NCBI GenBank assembly: GCA_029962745.1
Contig: CM057162.1
Span: forward strand, 12,681,874 to 12,745,873
DNA length: 64,000 nucleotides
Reading direction: 5' to 3'
Source of the DNA: Echinometra lucunter
Lineage: Eukaryota; Echinodermata; Echinoidea; Camarodonta; Echinometridae
Notes under the pieces: model-generated
What the model saw: the letters and a program-made list of their open reading frames with translations, nothing else
Told to the model about the DNA's origin: nothing
The model's database searches: none
Shown here: one piece after another, positions 1 through 12,600 of the stretch
How the letters are laid out: the number at the start of each line of letters is the position of its first letter
Position numbering within the stretch: position 1 is the first letter of the stretch
Translations under genes and position numbers: made by a program

Positions 1-344
1 ATTCTGTCAATTCCAATTAATCTTTGTATGTAGGCCCATTTTAATACACCTGCTTGCTAAAATCGCAAACGTGCAATAACCGCGGACTTTAAGGGTGGAA
101 GATGCTATAAAACAAACGCGGCTACCCAAAACCATCGCCAGAAAAACTCCACGCCAAAGTGGGGTTTTCCGCTTAAACTCCGCTCAAAACTCCGCGAATA
201 TATAGCAAGTGTAAATGCAAACCAAGTCCCGGGTGCGAAATTGTTTTCCCACAAAAGTTCAGGACCCCATTACCGTAATGGGCGTCTGAGAAGTAAGACT
301 ACCATTACCAATGAATTCCAGGTTTTAAAAAAAAAAAATCTCTT

Positions 345-440
345 AGAGAACGCTTGCTCGGCGTCGCTTCTCGTGACTCAGTCATTAGAGTGGGCGTGCC
401 AGAAACGAGGGGTCTCGGGTTCAATTCCCACTCTCAGCTT
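345..440 (+). repeat. tRNA-derived SINE-like head
   Basis: An A-box-like GACTCAGTCATTAGAGTGG and a B-box-like GGTTCAATTCC are separated by about 40 bases, as in tRNA-type RNA polymerase III promoters. The acceptor arms do not pair, so it is a SINE relic and not a tRNA gene. Confidence 0.4.
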
Positions 441-612
441 TGCTTTATTTTTGCTGTATTAATTGATACCACTGGCGTTTATTCCGTCAGAAATAGTTAA
501 AATATCACAGCTATTTTTGAATGCAGTCGCTGATACTAATTCCAGCTCGGAACTCTCATGAGAGAAAAATATGGGTTTGGGTCTCATGACCTTCTGGACT
601 TCCGGACTGCAA

Positions 613-825
613 GGCCCCGTCATTATTAGCGAATTGAGCCAACGAATGACTAGCGAACAGCTATTTTCTTAAAGTCCAGATACGCTCAAATTCTTGGCCA
701 CAATAGAGTTCCAAAGGTCCCGTCACAATTAGCTAATTTGAGAGTATTTGAGCGTATCTGGCCTTAAAGAAATAGCTGTTCGTTAGGCATTCGTTAGCTC
801 TATTCGCTAATAATGTGACGCGGCC
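613..825. mobile_element. Fold-back MITE-like element with GGCC ends
   Basis: The two halves are inverted copies: GGCCCCGTCATTATTAGCGA at the left faces TCGCTAATAATGTGACGCGGCC at the right. Inner arms (AGCTATTTCTTTAAG..CCAGATACGCTCAAAT) also pair. There is no coding capacity, so it is probably a non-autonomous DNA transposon. Confidence 0.75.
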
Positions 826-1354
826 TGCGACTACATGTAGCTAGTGGACAGCGCTTTTGAAATTCGCTCAAGGTTACAACCCTAATTACTCAAGACTGTG
901 TTTAGTTAGGTCAAGGAGTTACCAGCATGCGTTAGGTATAGTCCATCAGGCCTTATAGCCCTAGAGCATAGGGACGATTAGATATTTTTTATATTTGGCA
1001 GATGGTGCAACAATAATTACACAATGATGCAATTGCCTCTGCAATATTATTCACAACTAGTATTGCACTGAGGTGATATTATCTCGTATCTTGGTGAAAT
1101 TTCCAGAAAGATATCAGTTGTATTATTTGATTAATATCCCTGACAACCACCATATACGTCAAAGAAAATCTTAACCAGTCCAATTACAAGAAATTTTCCG
1201 TTTGAGATATAGTCGTTTGATTAACAGGACGCCGGACACTAATCATTAGGAATTTTCAAAGGAGGGAGACTTTGACGGGGATGCGTGGAAAGACCGTGCG
1301 GATTTCTAGAACCATTGATAACAGTAGACATACTCATGGCAGTTTTCACAATCT

Positions 1355-1570
1355 GGGGGTGTTTCACAAAGAGTTAAGTTTGACTTAAATTCCCACTTAA
1401 ATTCCTAGTTGCGTGCTATATATTACGCATCACCGCATTGGTCAGATCATGCTCAGGGGACACGCGCTTTAGGGAAGTCTATCAATGAGATTACGCGTTA
1501 AATACCGGATGCGCATTGGCCCTTACGCATGACTCTAAGGTCCAAATTGACTCTTTGTGAAACGCTCCCC
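1355..1570. mobile_element. Fold-back element with GGG..GTTTCACAAA ends (variant 1)
   Basis: The left end GGGGGTGTTTCACAAAGAGT is inverted at the right (ACTCTTTGTGAAACGCTCCCC). The arms diverge inwards and the core holds TACGCAT-type words. It shares its terminal motif with elements at 28871, 51008, 59311, 61012 and 62782. Confidence 0.65.
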
Positions 1571-1649
1571 TGAACATTTCAAAAGAATAATGTTTAGTTT
1601 TGTTTCACAGGAGTCATGGTAATCAACTCCATGATTTTGGATTACTCAC

Positions 1650-1779
1650 CTGGTCGGGGCTAAAGACCTTGCCTTGAGTATAAGGATCGCAGTCGAAATA
1701 ATATGCGTACATCACCACCCCAGACAAACCCATGAGTATTAGAACAATCCACTCAGCCAACACTGCAAGTCCAATAGCC
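1650..1779 (-). CDS. SLC5-like transporter, coding exon 7 (residues 275-318)
   Basis: A 130-base exon with acceptor cctgtaatag and donor GTGAGT, ending in phase 0. It encodes a transmembrane helix and then FDCDPYTQGKVFSPDQ, equivalent to the extracellular CDPWTAKKVSAPDQ segment of SLC5A8. I see no further coding exon in 1..1649, so the next one is beyond the window. Confidence 0.9.
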
Positions 1780-4700
1780 CTATTACAGGAAAATTGTGAC
1801 AAGAATTCAAAAGATTTATGATTACGGTGATTCTTTGCATCATTATAATCATCATTATCATCATTATCATTGTATTTATCATTATAATTATGACTGATAA
1901 TGTTATTTGTTATTTGTATTATCATTATTATTATTTTACCAAGCAACTATCAGCTACACACCAGGTAAGAACGAATTGATCTTTGCTTCATCGAAGTGAA
2001 CGGAAAAGTACATGAATCACGAATCATGTCCTTTTGGCAAGATATGAATCTACATTTGCCACTCTCCACCCAGGTGTCAAGTGGGAACCCGGTAGGATGC
2101 GAAAGTCATTGATAATATTTCTGTTAAGGCCGCCGCACACGACACGCTTTTCTTGCGCTGCGCTCAGCTTACGCTTGAAAATGACGTCATCAACCAGGAA
2201 ATTCAAGCGCAAGCTAGTCAGAAGCCAGTCGCAAGGACAAGCGTTGAATTCCTGCGCTTGGATCGCACGCCTCAACTCATACGCATCAGGCGCAAGAGAC
2301 GCATCGCAAGAAAAAGCGTGTCGTGTGCGGCGGCCTTAAAGTGATTACACAATGGTAAACATTTTTTGGATATATGATCGAGAATGGAATTATAAGAAGA
2401 ATAACATTAGAAATTTGATGATTTTCAATCGAAATCAATGCATTTTGGCTAATTTTCTCTTAAAAAGTCAAGAGCTGACCAAAAAATTTGAGTAGGAGGT
2501 ATGACGTAAAAGTGGGTACCCAGCTTCGCGCATTGCAGTTGTGCTACGCGCTAGACTGTACAATATGTATTATACCTTGCGCGCATTTTGCTAGAATTGC
2601 GCGACATGGTACCCACTTTTACGTCATTTTGACGTCAAAGTTGGTACCCAGTTGAAACTGGGTCTCAGCTGAGGGGTCAAAAATATCCTGAAATCTTACC
2701 ACACTTTGGGGTTTCCTTGGCAACACGACTTTTTAAAAAACTTTAGGCAGATGATTTTCTGCTAATGAAATCACGCTCTTTTAAATGAACTAACATCGTT
2801 TCAGCATTGGGTACCCCCTTTAAAGCGCTTAGAGACTCTGTTAGAGATGTATTAGGCGCTATATAAATCCAGAATATTGTTATTATGATGATGATGAAAT
2901 TCTGGATCAATCAAGCCGTAATTATTTCGTCTTTATATGTGTTATCCGTTCAGTCTACATGCTGACCCTTCGAACAAAATAATGTGTTTTGTTAAAGGGT
3001 GGAAAGACATGAATGGTTTCAATCATGGACAATGGGATCCCAGGTAGAAACTATACAGCATTTAATTCCGTTATTTTGTAAGCTAAATATTTCAGTATGT
3101 ATTTAAAGTTAGATGTTTGAAAGGTTCTTTATAATTTCCATCTTTTTAAAAGAAATGGCAGTATGAAATCGAAGAAACAGTCTATATGAAACAAGATAAG
3201 ATTATTTTATTTCTTGATATTGATAAATGGAATTATGTCGAACTTATCAAATTTTAAAGTATTGTCGTTTTTGTCGAACATATAATTATGTATCCATCAC
3301 TTTGTAGTTTGTTTATACTGTTGATGCATTGAAAAGACTTAAAGACTTGATTTTTTTTTAAAGGTACGTCCGATCGTAATACAAAATTGTTGTCATTTAT
3401 CATAATATCATGTCAGCAGTCAAAATGGAAAGAAAAAAACTGTACCAGTCCCTTCAGTGAAACACGTGACAAATCACGTGACAAATCAAGTAACTTGTCA
3501 ATGCTGAGGATTTCATTATATTATTAAGATGAAAGTTCTTATGTTGAATGAATTCAGTTTACACAATGTACATGTTACGAACTTCAAATTGGTTTATTTC
3601 ATGTCAAAAAATAAATTTACCATCTTGCTTTTTGGACGGTTCCGAGGCTGATGCATCGCTGCACTATGGCCTGGTTCATGCCGAAGCAGTGGTAGGTGAT
3701 CATAATGGTTCCGATGTTGACGGACCAAAACGTGTTTCGGACCGTAACGTCTGGTCTAGCGCTGGATGGGAAGAAAACATTGCACATTTTTAATATCTAG
3801 TAAGGTTCGCTAAGAGCTTGGTGTACATGTAAAAGTTGTATGGTTTTGTTTGTTTTTTTTGTTTTTCTTTTTTTTTTTAAAAGACATATGGGTAGGATTT
3901 TTTGCTTAGGGGCTTGGATCCCCTACACCCAAAATGGACAAGCAAAAATATTAATACTAAATGAAAAGGGTATCAGTCTGTTATTACTACAATGTGTGTA
4001 TAGAATATTTGGAGTAACAAATAGCAAAACAAATCACACAAATTATAAACAATAATGACAAACAAAACAAAAAAGAAACAAAAATCTGTGAAGAAGCAAA
4101 AACAAATAATCAAACAAACAAACCCTATTCTATAACGATTAGCACTGCAAGGTACAATAACTTTTACAATGAACACTGATGCAATAGTCATTCTCGCATA
4201 TGGTTTTCCTTAAACTTATTGGAAATGATGAATGTATAAGGTAGAAATAACGTTTACGGCCATAAAGCCAGAACGAACTGGCACCCTTGTATGGGATTTT
4301 GAAATAGCGCCCTCTAAATCCTAAACTACTGATTTTGTCCGCCTTTTGCTCCCAGCATGCTCTATTCTGATCAATGAGAGTTTATTTTTTTTTTAGTAAC
4401 ATCTGTTTCAGTTCACTGTTGCTTTAAAACAGATAGCGTATAGACCAATCAAAACTTTGTTTTATACATTTTGCTGATAGTAATATGTGGGCATCTCCCT
4501 TTTCATGAATGGCCTCCATACAGGTTGTTGGCGGGGGGGGGTATCTTATTGTATATATTTTGATGACAAAATTATATTAGAATCATAAGTGAAATAAAGC
4601 ATATCTTGGAGGCAAAATTTTGCTATGGAACGTACGCGACATGTTATTTGTCTTTAGTCCAAAACAGAGGATTGATATTTAACACATTGTCAGCAGTCAT

Positions 4701-6489
4701 TAAGATAGCTGGAGAACCAGTCATCAACTACGACACGTGTTCCATAACGATGTAATGTGGACACGAGGATGGTATGATTAATCGTAGCAAATGCCTTCGT
4801 AAGGTCAATGGAAACGCGTATTGAAAATTGATTTTTCTCAAAAGCATCACTCGAGAGACACTGGTAAGAGCAAAACACGTGGAAAAACAGCAATATATAT
4901 CGATGTTTGTAGAAAATGAAATGCTGCTCAAAAAGAATTGTATGTTCTGATGTAAACGATACGTTCCAATAATTTAGAAAAACCGATAAACATGATCAAA
5001 ACAGAGATTGGTCTGTAATGAGTAAATTCACGTTTATCTTGTTTCTCGGTAATAAATCATCGCCTGACTAATATAATGATCGGCGTTACTTTGTTTTTTT
5101 TTAGTTCGTCCAAGAAAGTAGAAACCCCTTAGGACCTTGATACATTGAAAATATGGCACAATGGCCGACAGATATATTGAATTACCTGTTGGATAACCTT
5201 CCATATTATAAAACATTACATTTTACATACGTGAGAGTACATGTTCTGATTACGTAATGGGACAGAGATGGTACCCTACTCAGTACAGTACAAACATGGT
5301 AACACAGTTATCGCAAGCATACCTGCAGTTTAATGAGATGTATACGCTGTCTGGATTATACACAACACAATTCAGACTTCCACGAGAATACATGCATGTT
5401 TTCGAATTTCTCTGTATCTCCCCACAGTTCGGGGCGTTGCTTGGTTACTACTGACTACTTACTAGGATGTTCGGGGTTGGATGTTTTCCCAGCTTTGGAA
5501 AGGCCCGCTAAACCACACTATGCTGCGATTGTCCTTGACCTAAGTTCCCCTTGGCCTGGCAGCTAGACAATGGACGTGCAGTGAGGAGAACTAACATTAT
5601 TCAGTAATGGCGCCAAGTGTATCTTTCTAGCAGTGTAGTCATGAAGAACAATGGGTCAAGGACATTCGCAGCATCTTCCGATCTAGCGTAGTAAGCTGGA
5701 ACAGACCACTTCCAACTCCCTGGTATTGCAAGAAGGGGCATTAATCCATCTCGAGCGTTTGCTCCCAGTAAGTAAAGCTGACAGCCCGTCATGTTTTGTT
5801 TGTTTGTTTGTTTGTTTGTTTGTTTTTCCTCAGGACGATAAGTCTTACAGCTATTGAAAAAAAAAATGTTCTCTATAAGTAACACTCCAGAACGTGATGT
5901 CATTGACGGAAATACACATACACTTTGGCTAATCCCTACACAAATGTAAATTCCGACACAATACATTTTATTGTGTTTTTTTCCCAGCGAAGCAGACATA
6001 CTTCCATATTGAGATGACACGTAAGAGGTGTTAGATTTAACACATTAGGAACAAAATCTGTTTCTCGCATCAAATAGATTTACATCTGAACAATAAAGCC
6101 TATTGTACGTTGAGTCCATAAAGAATGAAGAAGGGTCATGGTGATGCATGGGTTCCATGGTATTTGCTTCAGCGACAATTGCTCCCATGGAAAATTGGCA
6201 AATTAAGCCAAACATAAAACCTTACCCCCAAACCTAACACTGACCTTAGCCCCTATCCTGCATTACTCTGTATCAAAACCCCTATCACAACCCTAACCCT
6301 AACCCTACGTCTTCGGAGAAATTAAGACAGGATGAATCAGGGGCGTAGACAGCGGGGGGATGAGGGGTATGCATCCCCCCACCTCACAAGGTGGGGGGAT
6401 GACATGTACAATCATCCCCCCAGGTTTTAGGGAAGGATGTTTGCTTACAATTAAACTGAATTAACATGTTTAGAAATGATAGAAACAGA

Positions 6490-6543
<54 letters not shown>

Positions 6544-6593
6544 TTATTATCATTATAATTAGTAATGTATTATTATTATTATTATTATTATTA

Positions 6594-6624
<31 letters not shown>

Positions 6625-9600
6625 GCCTATGATAATAATAATAATAGTTATCATCATCATCATTATCATCATCGTTAATGTGAGTGAAATGACGATTACC
6701 ATCATAACTATATCGATCATTATTCTGATTTATGTAGTTATATATATTAGTTTTGGGTAATTTCGGCGCTGTCACAGTTTTCCTGAAGTGGTGTAACAAC
6801 AAAATTAAAAAAAAAAAAAGATCAATAACGTGATGCAAATATGCAAAAATGTGTGGCAGTCCATATTCTATATTCGTTTGTCACGGTGCATATATCTTCT
6901 ATTTATGTCTGTGCATCATTGGCGTAAATCCCTGGGGGATGGGGGATATATCCCCCACTTTTTTGAGAGGGGGATGGCGTGTACAAATATCCCCCCCCCC
7001 CCCCCACTTTTTAAGGAAGAAATGATATTTGAATTAATCGTTAATAAAATATTTAATAGTCTGCCATAAACAACCATCATATGTTAGAATTTCTATTTGA
7101 AAATGCGATTTAAAACCAGAAAAGTGCTTATTTTTTGGCTCGCTCGCTTCGCTCGCTCATCATATTTTAGAATTTTTGTTTGAAAATGCGATGGAAAACC
7201 AAAAAGAGTGGTTATTTTTGGCTCACTCGCTTCGCTCGCTCATCATATTATAGAATTTCTATTTGAAAATGCGATTGAAAACCAGAAAAGTCGTAATTTT
7301 TGGCTCGCTCGCTCGCAAGATAAAAATTAAAATGTGTGTAAGGGGTCTGTGCAGGTGGGTGAGGGCGTGTGTTTATACTTAAGTGTGAGTTCGACAGAAA
7401 AAAAAAAATCGGCAAAAAAGTCGATCATCCCCCCCCCGCCCCCCACTCCGCAAAGTGGATTTACGCCGGTGCTGTGCATTCGGGTGTATGTGTGTAGGTG
7501 TGTGTTTGTGTGCGTGTGCGTGCGTGTGTGTGAGTGTGCGTGTGTGTGTATCTGTATGCGAAATTGATCCTCGATTTCTCGTGAATGGCAAATCATCCCC
7601 CCAGGTGTAAGAACCTGTCTACGCCACTGGCAGCATCAAAATGTCGTGTCACCAATGCGGTTTTTGTTCTCCTTATTGATTCGCATATCACAACTTTATT
7701 TCTGTCGAAATTGTACTACGAAACCACAGGGATCAAACCTTCACTTGATCTATTTATCTGATTATTCTACTTCCACTTTGGCGAAATGTGAATGAAGTCT
7801 ACCAGTTCCCCATAAGAATTCGAATTTCTATTTGACTTGGTGTTCGGTTGAGTAACTAAAGCATAGTTAACTCCTGCTCCTGAATAATCATCATGCTATA
7901 ATTCTGCCATATTTGGAAGCATTCTCATGGAACGTGACGTCACGCTACGCTTCAGAGGCCAGTCTCGATCTACTTTGTGTTCCACAAACCACGACAGAGG
8001 CATACGCGGAGAAAGGTCATTTTCATCATAAGTAGCCACTATTTTGTAGAACAAGTTGCCAGAACGTAAAAATTATTGGAACACATGACAGCTTCACTGA
8101 AACACACCTATTTACCACTTTGTAAAATTTCAGAATTTGGAACCCAGTGCACCTTTTCATCTTAAATACTTCTTTTTTACTATATTCTTTGAAGTGCACA
8201 GAGACAAGCATGCATATAATGCCTACGTGTTATGCGCTATATAAACTATTAAATGATAAAAATATCTTCATTATCATTATAACCAAAACAATTTTGAAAA
8301 AAGGCAAGTTTTCTGCATGTCTTCCATCAATTTGAAATATTCTACACTGAAACATTGATTCCTTGTAGGCCAACTCCAGCCACAAACAAAAAAAATTGCC
8401 TTCAACATAATGCAGAAACATTTGATAAAGGGATATGACTGAGGAGTCAACCATCACATAAGCAATCCTAAATGGTATTAAAAACAAACTGATTCATATG
8501 CCAATCTCATAAAATATTCCAAGTTCTCGTTGGCAAAAGATGCATACATGGAAATAAATCTTGAGTTCTGGGACAGGTCAAAAATATTTTGAAAGCTTTC
8601 TCATTGTCTCCACGTCATTTAGGAAGAATCTTTATAAATGTCCCCTAGAAAGGATTACGCTTCAAATGCCCTAATTTTGGAAATAATTATGACAAGAAAA
8701 AGCTGACTATTTCGGGCGTATATCATGCCAGATTTGTGCATTGTCCCATACACTCATTTCTCTGTGCAGTGCAAGTATATTTGGGGGAAATTATCAACTA
8801 AATAACCTCCAAATCTCACTCTACATACACACCTGTGTTTTATATACCCTCTTTAACAAAGTGTGAACGCATTCACTCTGTCAGGATGAATTTCAGAAGA
8901 GAGTGAATTAAGAGTGAATAAGAGCAAAAATTATGATATTCACTCTTTTAGGGGTGACCTCGGTGATCAATCAAAATCCTTGAGTGATCGCTGAGGTAAC
9001 CCTAAGAGAGTGAATATCACAATTTTACTCTTAATTCACTCTCAATGCACTCTCTTCTGAAATTCACCCCTAACAGAGTGAATGCGTTCACTCTTTTTTT
9101 TTTTTTAAGAAGAGCGAAGGATCTAATCTCGCAATTTCTTTCGAACAGTTTCTACTTTCACGTTATGATCGCATGACCAGAACCCCGGGTTATCTTAAAG
9201 GTCATATACCCAATCACATAGTCAAAGGCACTTAATCAGTCTTTCGATGAAAAAAAATAGGAAATTTTATCACAAGAAAAATATACAAAGAATTGGATAT
9301 GGAAAGAATGGCATCAAGAATTCGTAAACATTTTTAAACAAATAGCTTAAAACTACATGTTCCAGTAGATACTGGTTTTCATAATTTTTCATGAATTGAA
9401 ATCATAACTTTCGTATTAGTTGTCTGATTTTCATGATTTTTTTTTCATCTGTTTTTCTTCCTAGGTCTAATTTCTCCGTGATCCATGGGTATAGATTTTC
9501 AACCTTATTTGACAGGGGACGAATCAATAATCATGATGTTGTTACTGCTTTAAACAAAGTTGACGGGTAATTTAGACTTTTTAATAGGTGTGGAATACCG

Positions 9601-12600
9601 TGTTTACTAGAATTGAAAACATAGGCGATGTCAATTTATTTTGTAATCGCATCTTAAACAGTTTATAATAGGTTGTAACAAAGCCACAGACATTAAGCTC
9701 AAACTATACATGTATCAAGATTTTGAATTTGATAGTGGATCGCAATCATCGCATCACTTTTGCATTACTGCCATACAGGCAAGAGGTAATTCGAGCTCAA
9801 AATGCTGATGAATACAAACATACAGCATAAAACACAATGGCAAATTGAACAAATGGAAAAATGAACGAAATTGAACACGTTATGAACATTTAAAAGAAAG
9901 TGCTACATAATTCAAAGGTCCACAAATCATTGCATTTCTTAAAAAGGAGTACTGTTTTTCTGGAAACCCCCACAAAGGACATCTGAAGTAATTGAATACA
10001 GAATGATGAGAAGTATTCATCTCGCATGTAACACAAAATAATTATGTCTCCTGTATCAGAAGAGGAGAAAACAGCATGAACAGCTTATCAAGAGTCGCTT
10101 CAAGTCTTCAAGGATCACTCAAGGATAACTGTTATGTGTTCAAATGTCTTTAGCAAAAGCATTCTAAAGAAACTGCGAACAAATTAAACAAAACAAAAAC
10201 AAGAGGAAAGTAAAGAAAAACTGCCATCATGAAGGGACTGCAGCCATATGGAGCACTTCACACTGAGAGAGTCCTTCTAAAGACGTTTCAAGGAAAATGG
10301 GACCCTGGAGACAAATCAATTTTCACGAAAAGAGAGGTTTGAGAGAAGCGATTTGAAAAATTTGATAAAAATCAGTTCCGAAATGAGAAGTTATGAAAGT
10401 TGGAAGTGTTGATTTACTTTCTAAGGGGATCCCTTTTTTTTAATAAAAAAATGGGTAATATTGCTACAAATGGCAGGTTTTGTAGACAACTGTCCATTTT
10501 TTTCACAAAATTTCAGATTTTCTCCTTTTTCTCTTAAGGTGCAGCTTGTCTCTTTGATAACTCAACAAATGTTGTGACAAATACATTTTCCAGTGACATA
10601 TCTTGAGCTAAGAAATAGGTCAGCTGCACCTTGGGATATTACGGAGAAAATCTAAAGTTTTGTGTACAAATCATATGGAGAGTTTTCCACAAAAATCTGC
10701 CATTTCGAAGTGCTACTGCCGATTTGGGGATCGCCATAGAAAGTAAATCGAGACTTCAAACTTTCATAACTTTCTTATTTTTTAACCGATTTGGATTTTT
10801 TAATTGCCTCTCTCTATCTTCTCTTTTCATTACAATTGACTTGTCTCCAGGGTTCCATTTTCCTTCAGCAATGTTTAAACATCTCTAGAAGTACACTTAC
10901 TCAATGTAAAGTGCTTCATATGACTGTAACACCCGTCCTGTTGGTAGCTTTCCTTTACTTTTCTGTTGTTTTTGTTTTGTTTAAATTGTCCGCATTTTCT
11001 TAAGAATGCATTTGTCAAAGACCTCTGAAGACTTGAACAGTTATCCTTGAAGGCTTGATGCGACTCTTGATAGGTTGTCCTTGCTGTTTTCTCCTTTTTC
11101 TGAGAGAGGAGACACCTTTCAAGAGCTGTGTCACACTGTGTCATTTTTCCTGTGACCTTTCCAGCTTTCACATTACACTGTTTATATATTTTGCACTGTA
11201 AAGGTAGGCTTTGGGGGGCTTTCATACTCGGTAATAAAACAGACGAAAAAAAAAGAAGATTATTTGAAAACAAGTTTCTTTCTTTCCTTTTCCTCCTCTT
11301 TTCCCCCTTTTCTCTCCTGTTCTTTTACTCTGTCTTTTTTCTCCCCTTTTCCATAATTTTGATGATCAACCTTTATGGATATGATATACCGGGTGTCCCA
11401 CTAAAAGAGGAACGGCGGATATTCAATATTTTACCTTCAAAAAAGTATATACTTTTTGTACACCATTTGGTAAAGCATCCTCTATCGAAGAGGATGATAC
11501 CAAGATCATTGTATTTGGTGAAGTAATTTAATTCTATGTCCGTTTCCTAAAATACAGTCATTTTCACATTTTTGGCGACTGATGAGAATAGAATGTCAGA
11601 TGGCCTTTCATAATGCAATGTTTGAGGGAAGACCACCGGTGCATGTCAATAACAAAACATGCCATACACATGCCTTATGAAAGGCCATTCCCGACACAAT
11701 TCTACTCTCATCTGTCGCAAAAAACATGCGAAATTCGAAAACCACTGTATTTTAAGAAACGGGCACAGAATCAAATTTACTTCACAAAATTCAATGATGT
11801 TGGTATTATTCTCTTTGGTAGAAGATACTTTACCCACTGATGTAAAATAATTATCTAATTTTGAAAGTAAAGTACTGAAAATCCGCCGTTCCACTTTTTC
11901 TGGGACACCCGGTAAATATACACACACATGTCAAAATAAAACCGGGAATGTCTAATTCATTTTCTTAGGCCAGCACGTGTCTTTTTCTCTTTTTATGGTA
12001 AACTATGCTTGAAATTCAAAGCGTTCTTGAGTCACCCTTTAAAGTCACTATTCACCATATTCAAGGGATGTCGTTCCAGTTTAACGCTTACCAGTAATTT
12101 TGATACCGCCATGGATATCTGCAGCAGTGGCGTAATGAGCCAAAATATTTGGGGGGCTCAATCTTTGCGAGGAGCGAAGCGACCAATCCTGAGGGACCGA
12201 GCCGGGGATACCCCCCCCCCCCCCATCACGATACGGAGCTTTTTCATTTTTTCGACTTAAATATGTGCAATCTGCAAAACCTAAAAAGAAAATTTTTAAC
12301 TTCAGTTCGGTTCAATTTTCATTTTTTTCTCATTTCCAACAAAAGAAGTAAATATCATGAAAAATAAACATTTGAAGTACAGTACATGCAATATGAAACA
12401 TCAAATTTGATGACAATACTGTTATGGATAAGTGTGTCATGAATCTACCGACCGGAAAAGGATTTTTTTCATGAACTTGGAAACATGCAATCCAAATAAT
12501 CTCTGCAAGTTTCAAACAAATGCCAGCGTTACACAAAATACCTTATTACTTATGATAATAATACAAAGACACTATGAAATAAAAGGGACGAGCATGTAGA

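Larger units (their letters stand above)
6338..7629. mobile_element. hAT-like non-autonomous element (outer), CAGNGGCGTAGACAG ends
   Basis: Left end CAGGGGCGTAGACAG and right end CTGTCTACGCCACTG are inverted copies, and sub-terminal GGGGGGATGA / TCATCCCCCC also pair. Ends of the form CAGNGG are typical of hAT transposons. The flanks do not give a clear 8-bp duplication. It is interrupted by a second element at 6917 and carries a large ATT microsatellite. Confidence 0.6.

Noticed and set aside
345..440. Functional tRNA gene
   Set aside because: A and B box-like words are present but acceptor and anticodon stems do not pair; SINE head more likely.
2024..2344. Overlapping open frames on both strands
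   Set aside because: They run through a 216-bp palindromic MITE, so openness on both strands follows from the inverted arms.
6280..6310. CCCTAACCCTAACCCTA, possible interstitial telomere
   Set aside because: Only about three units within a C/A-rich dispersed repeat; too short to call a telomeric tract.
7077..7320. Regular 88-bp repeats reminiscent of a CRISPR array
   Set aside because: Units are contiguous with no unique spacers, lie inside a hAT-like element, and the genome is eukaryotic.
7481..7560. Cys-rich or His/Thr-rich small proteins
   Set aside because: Translations of a GT dinucleotide run.
10875..11526. 132-codon frames on both strands
   Set aside because: They lie over fold-back element arms and T/C-rich low-complexity sequence; no conserved motif.
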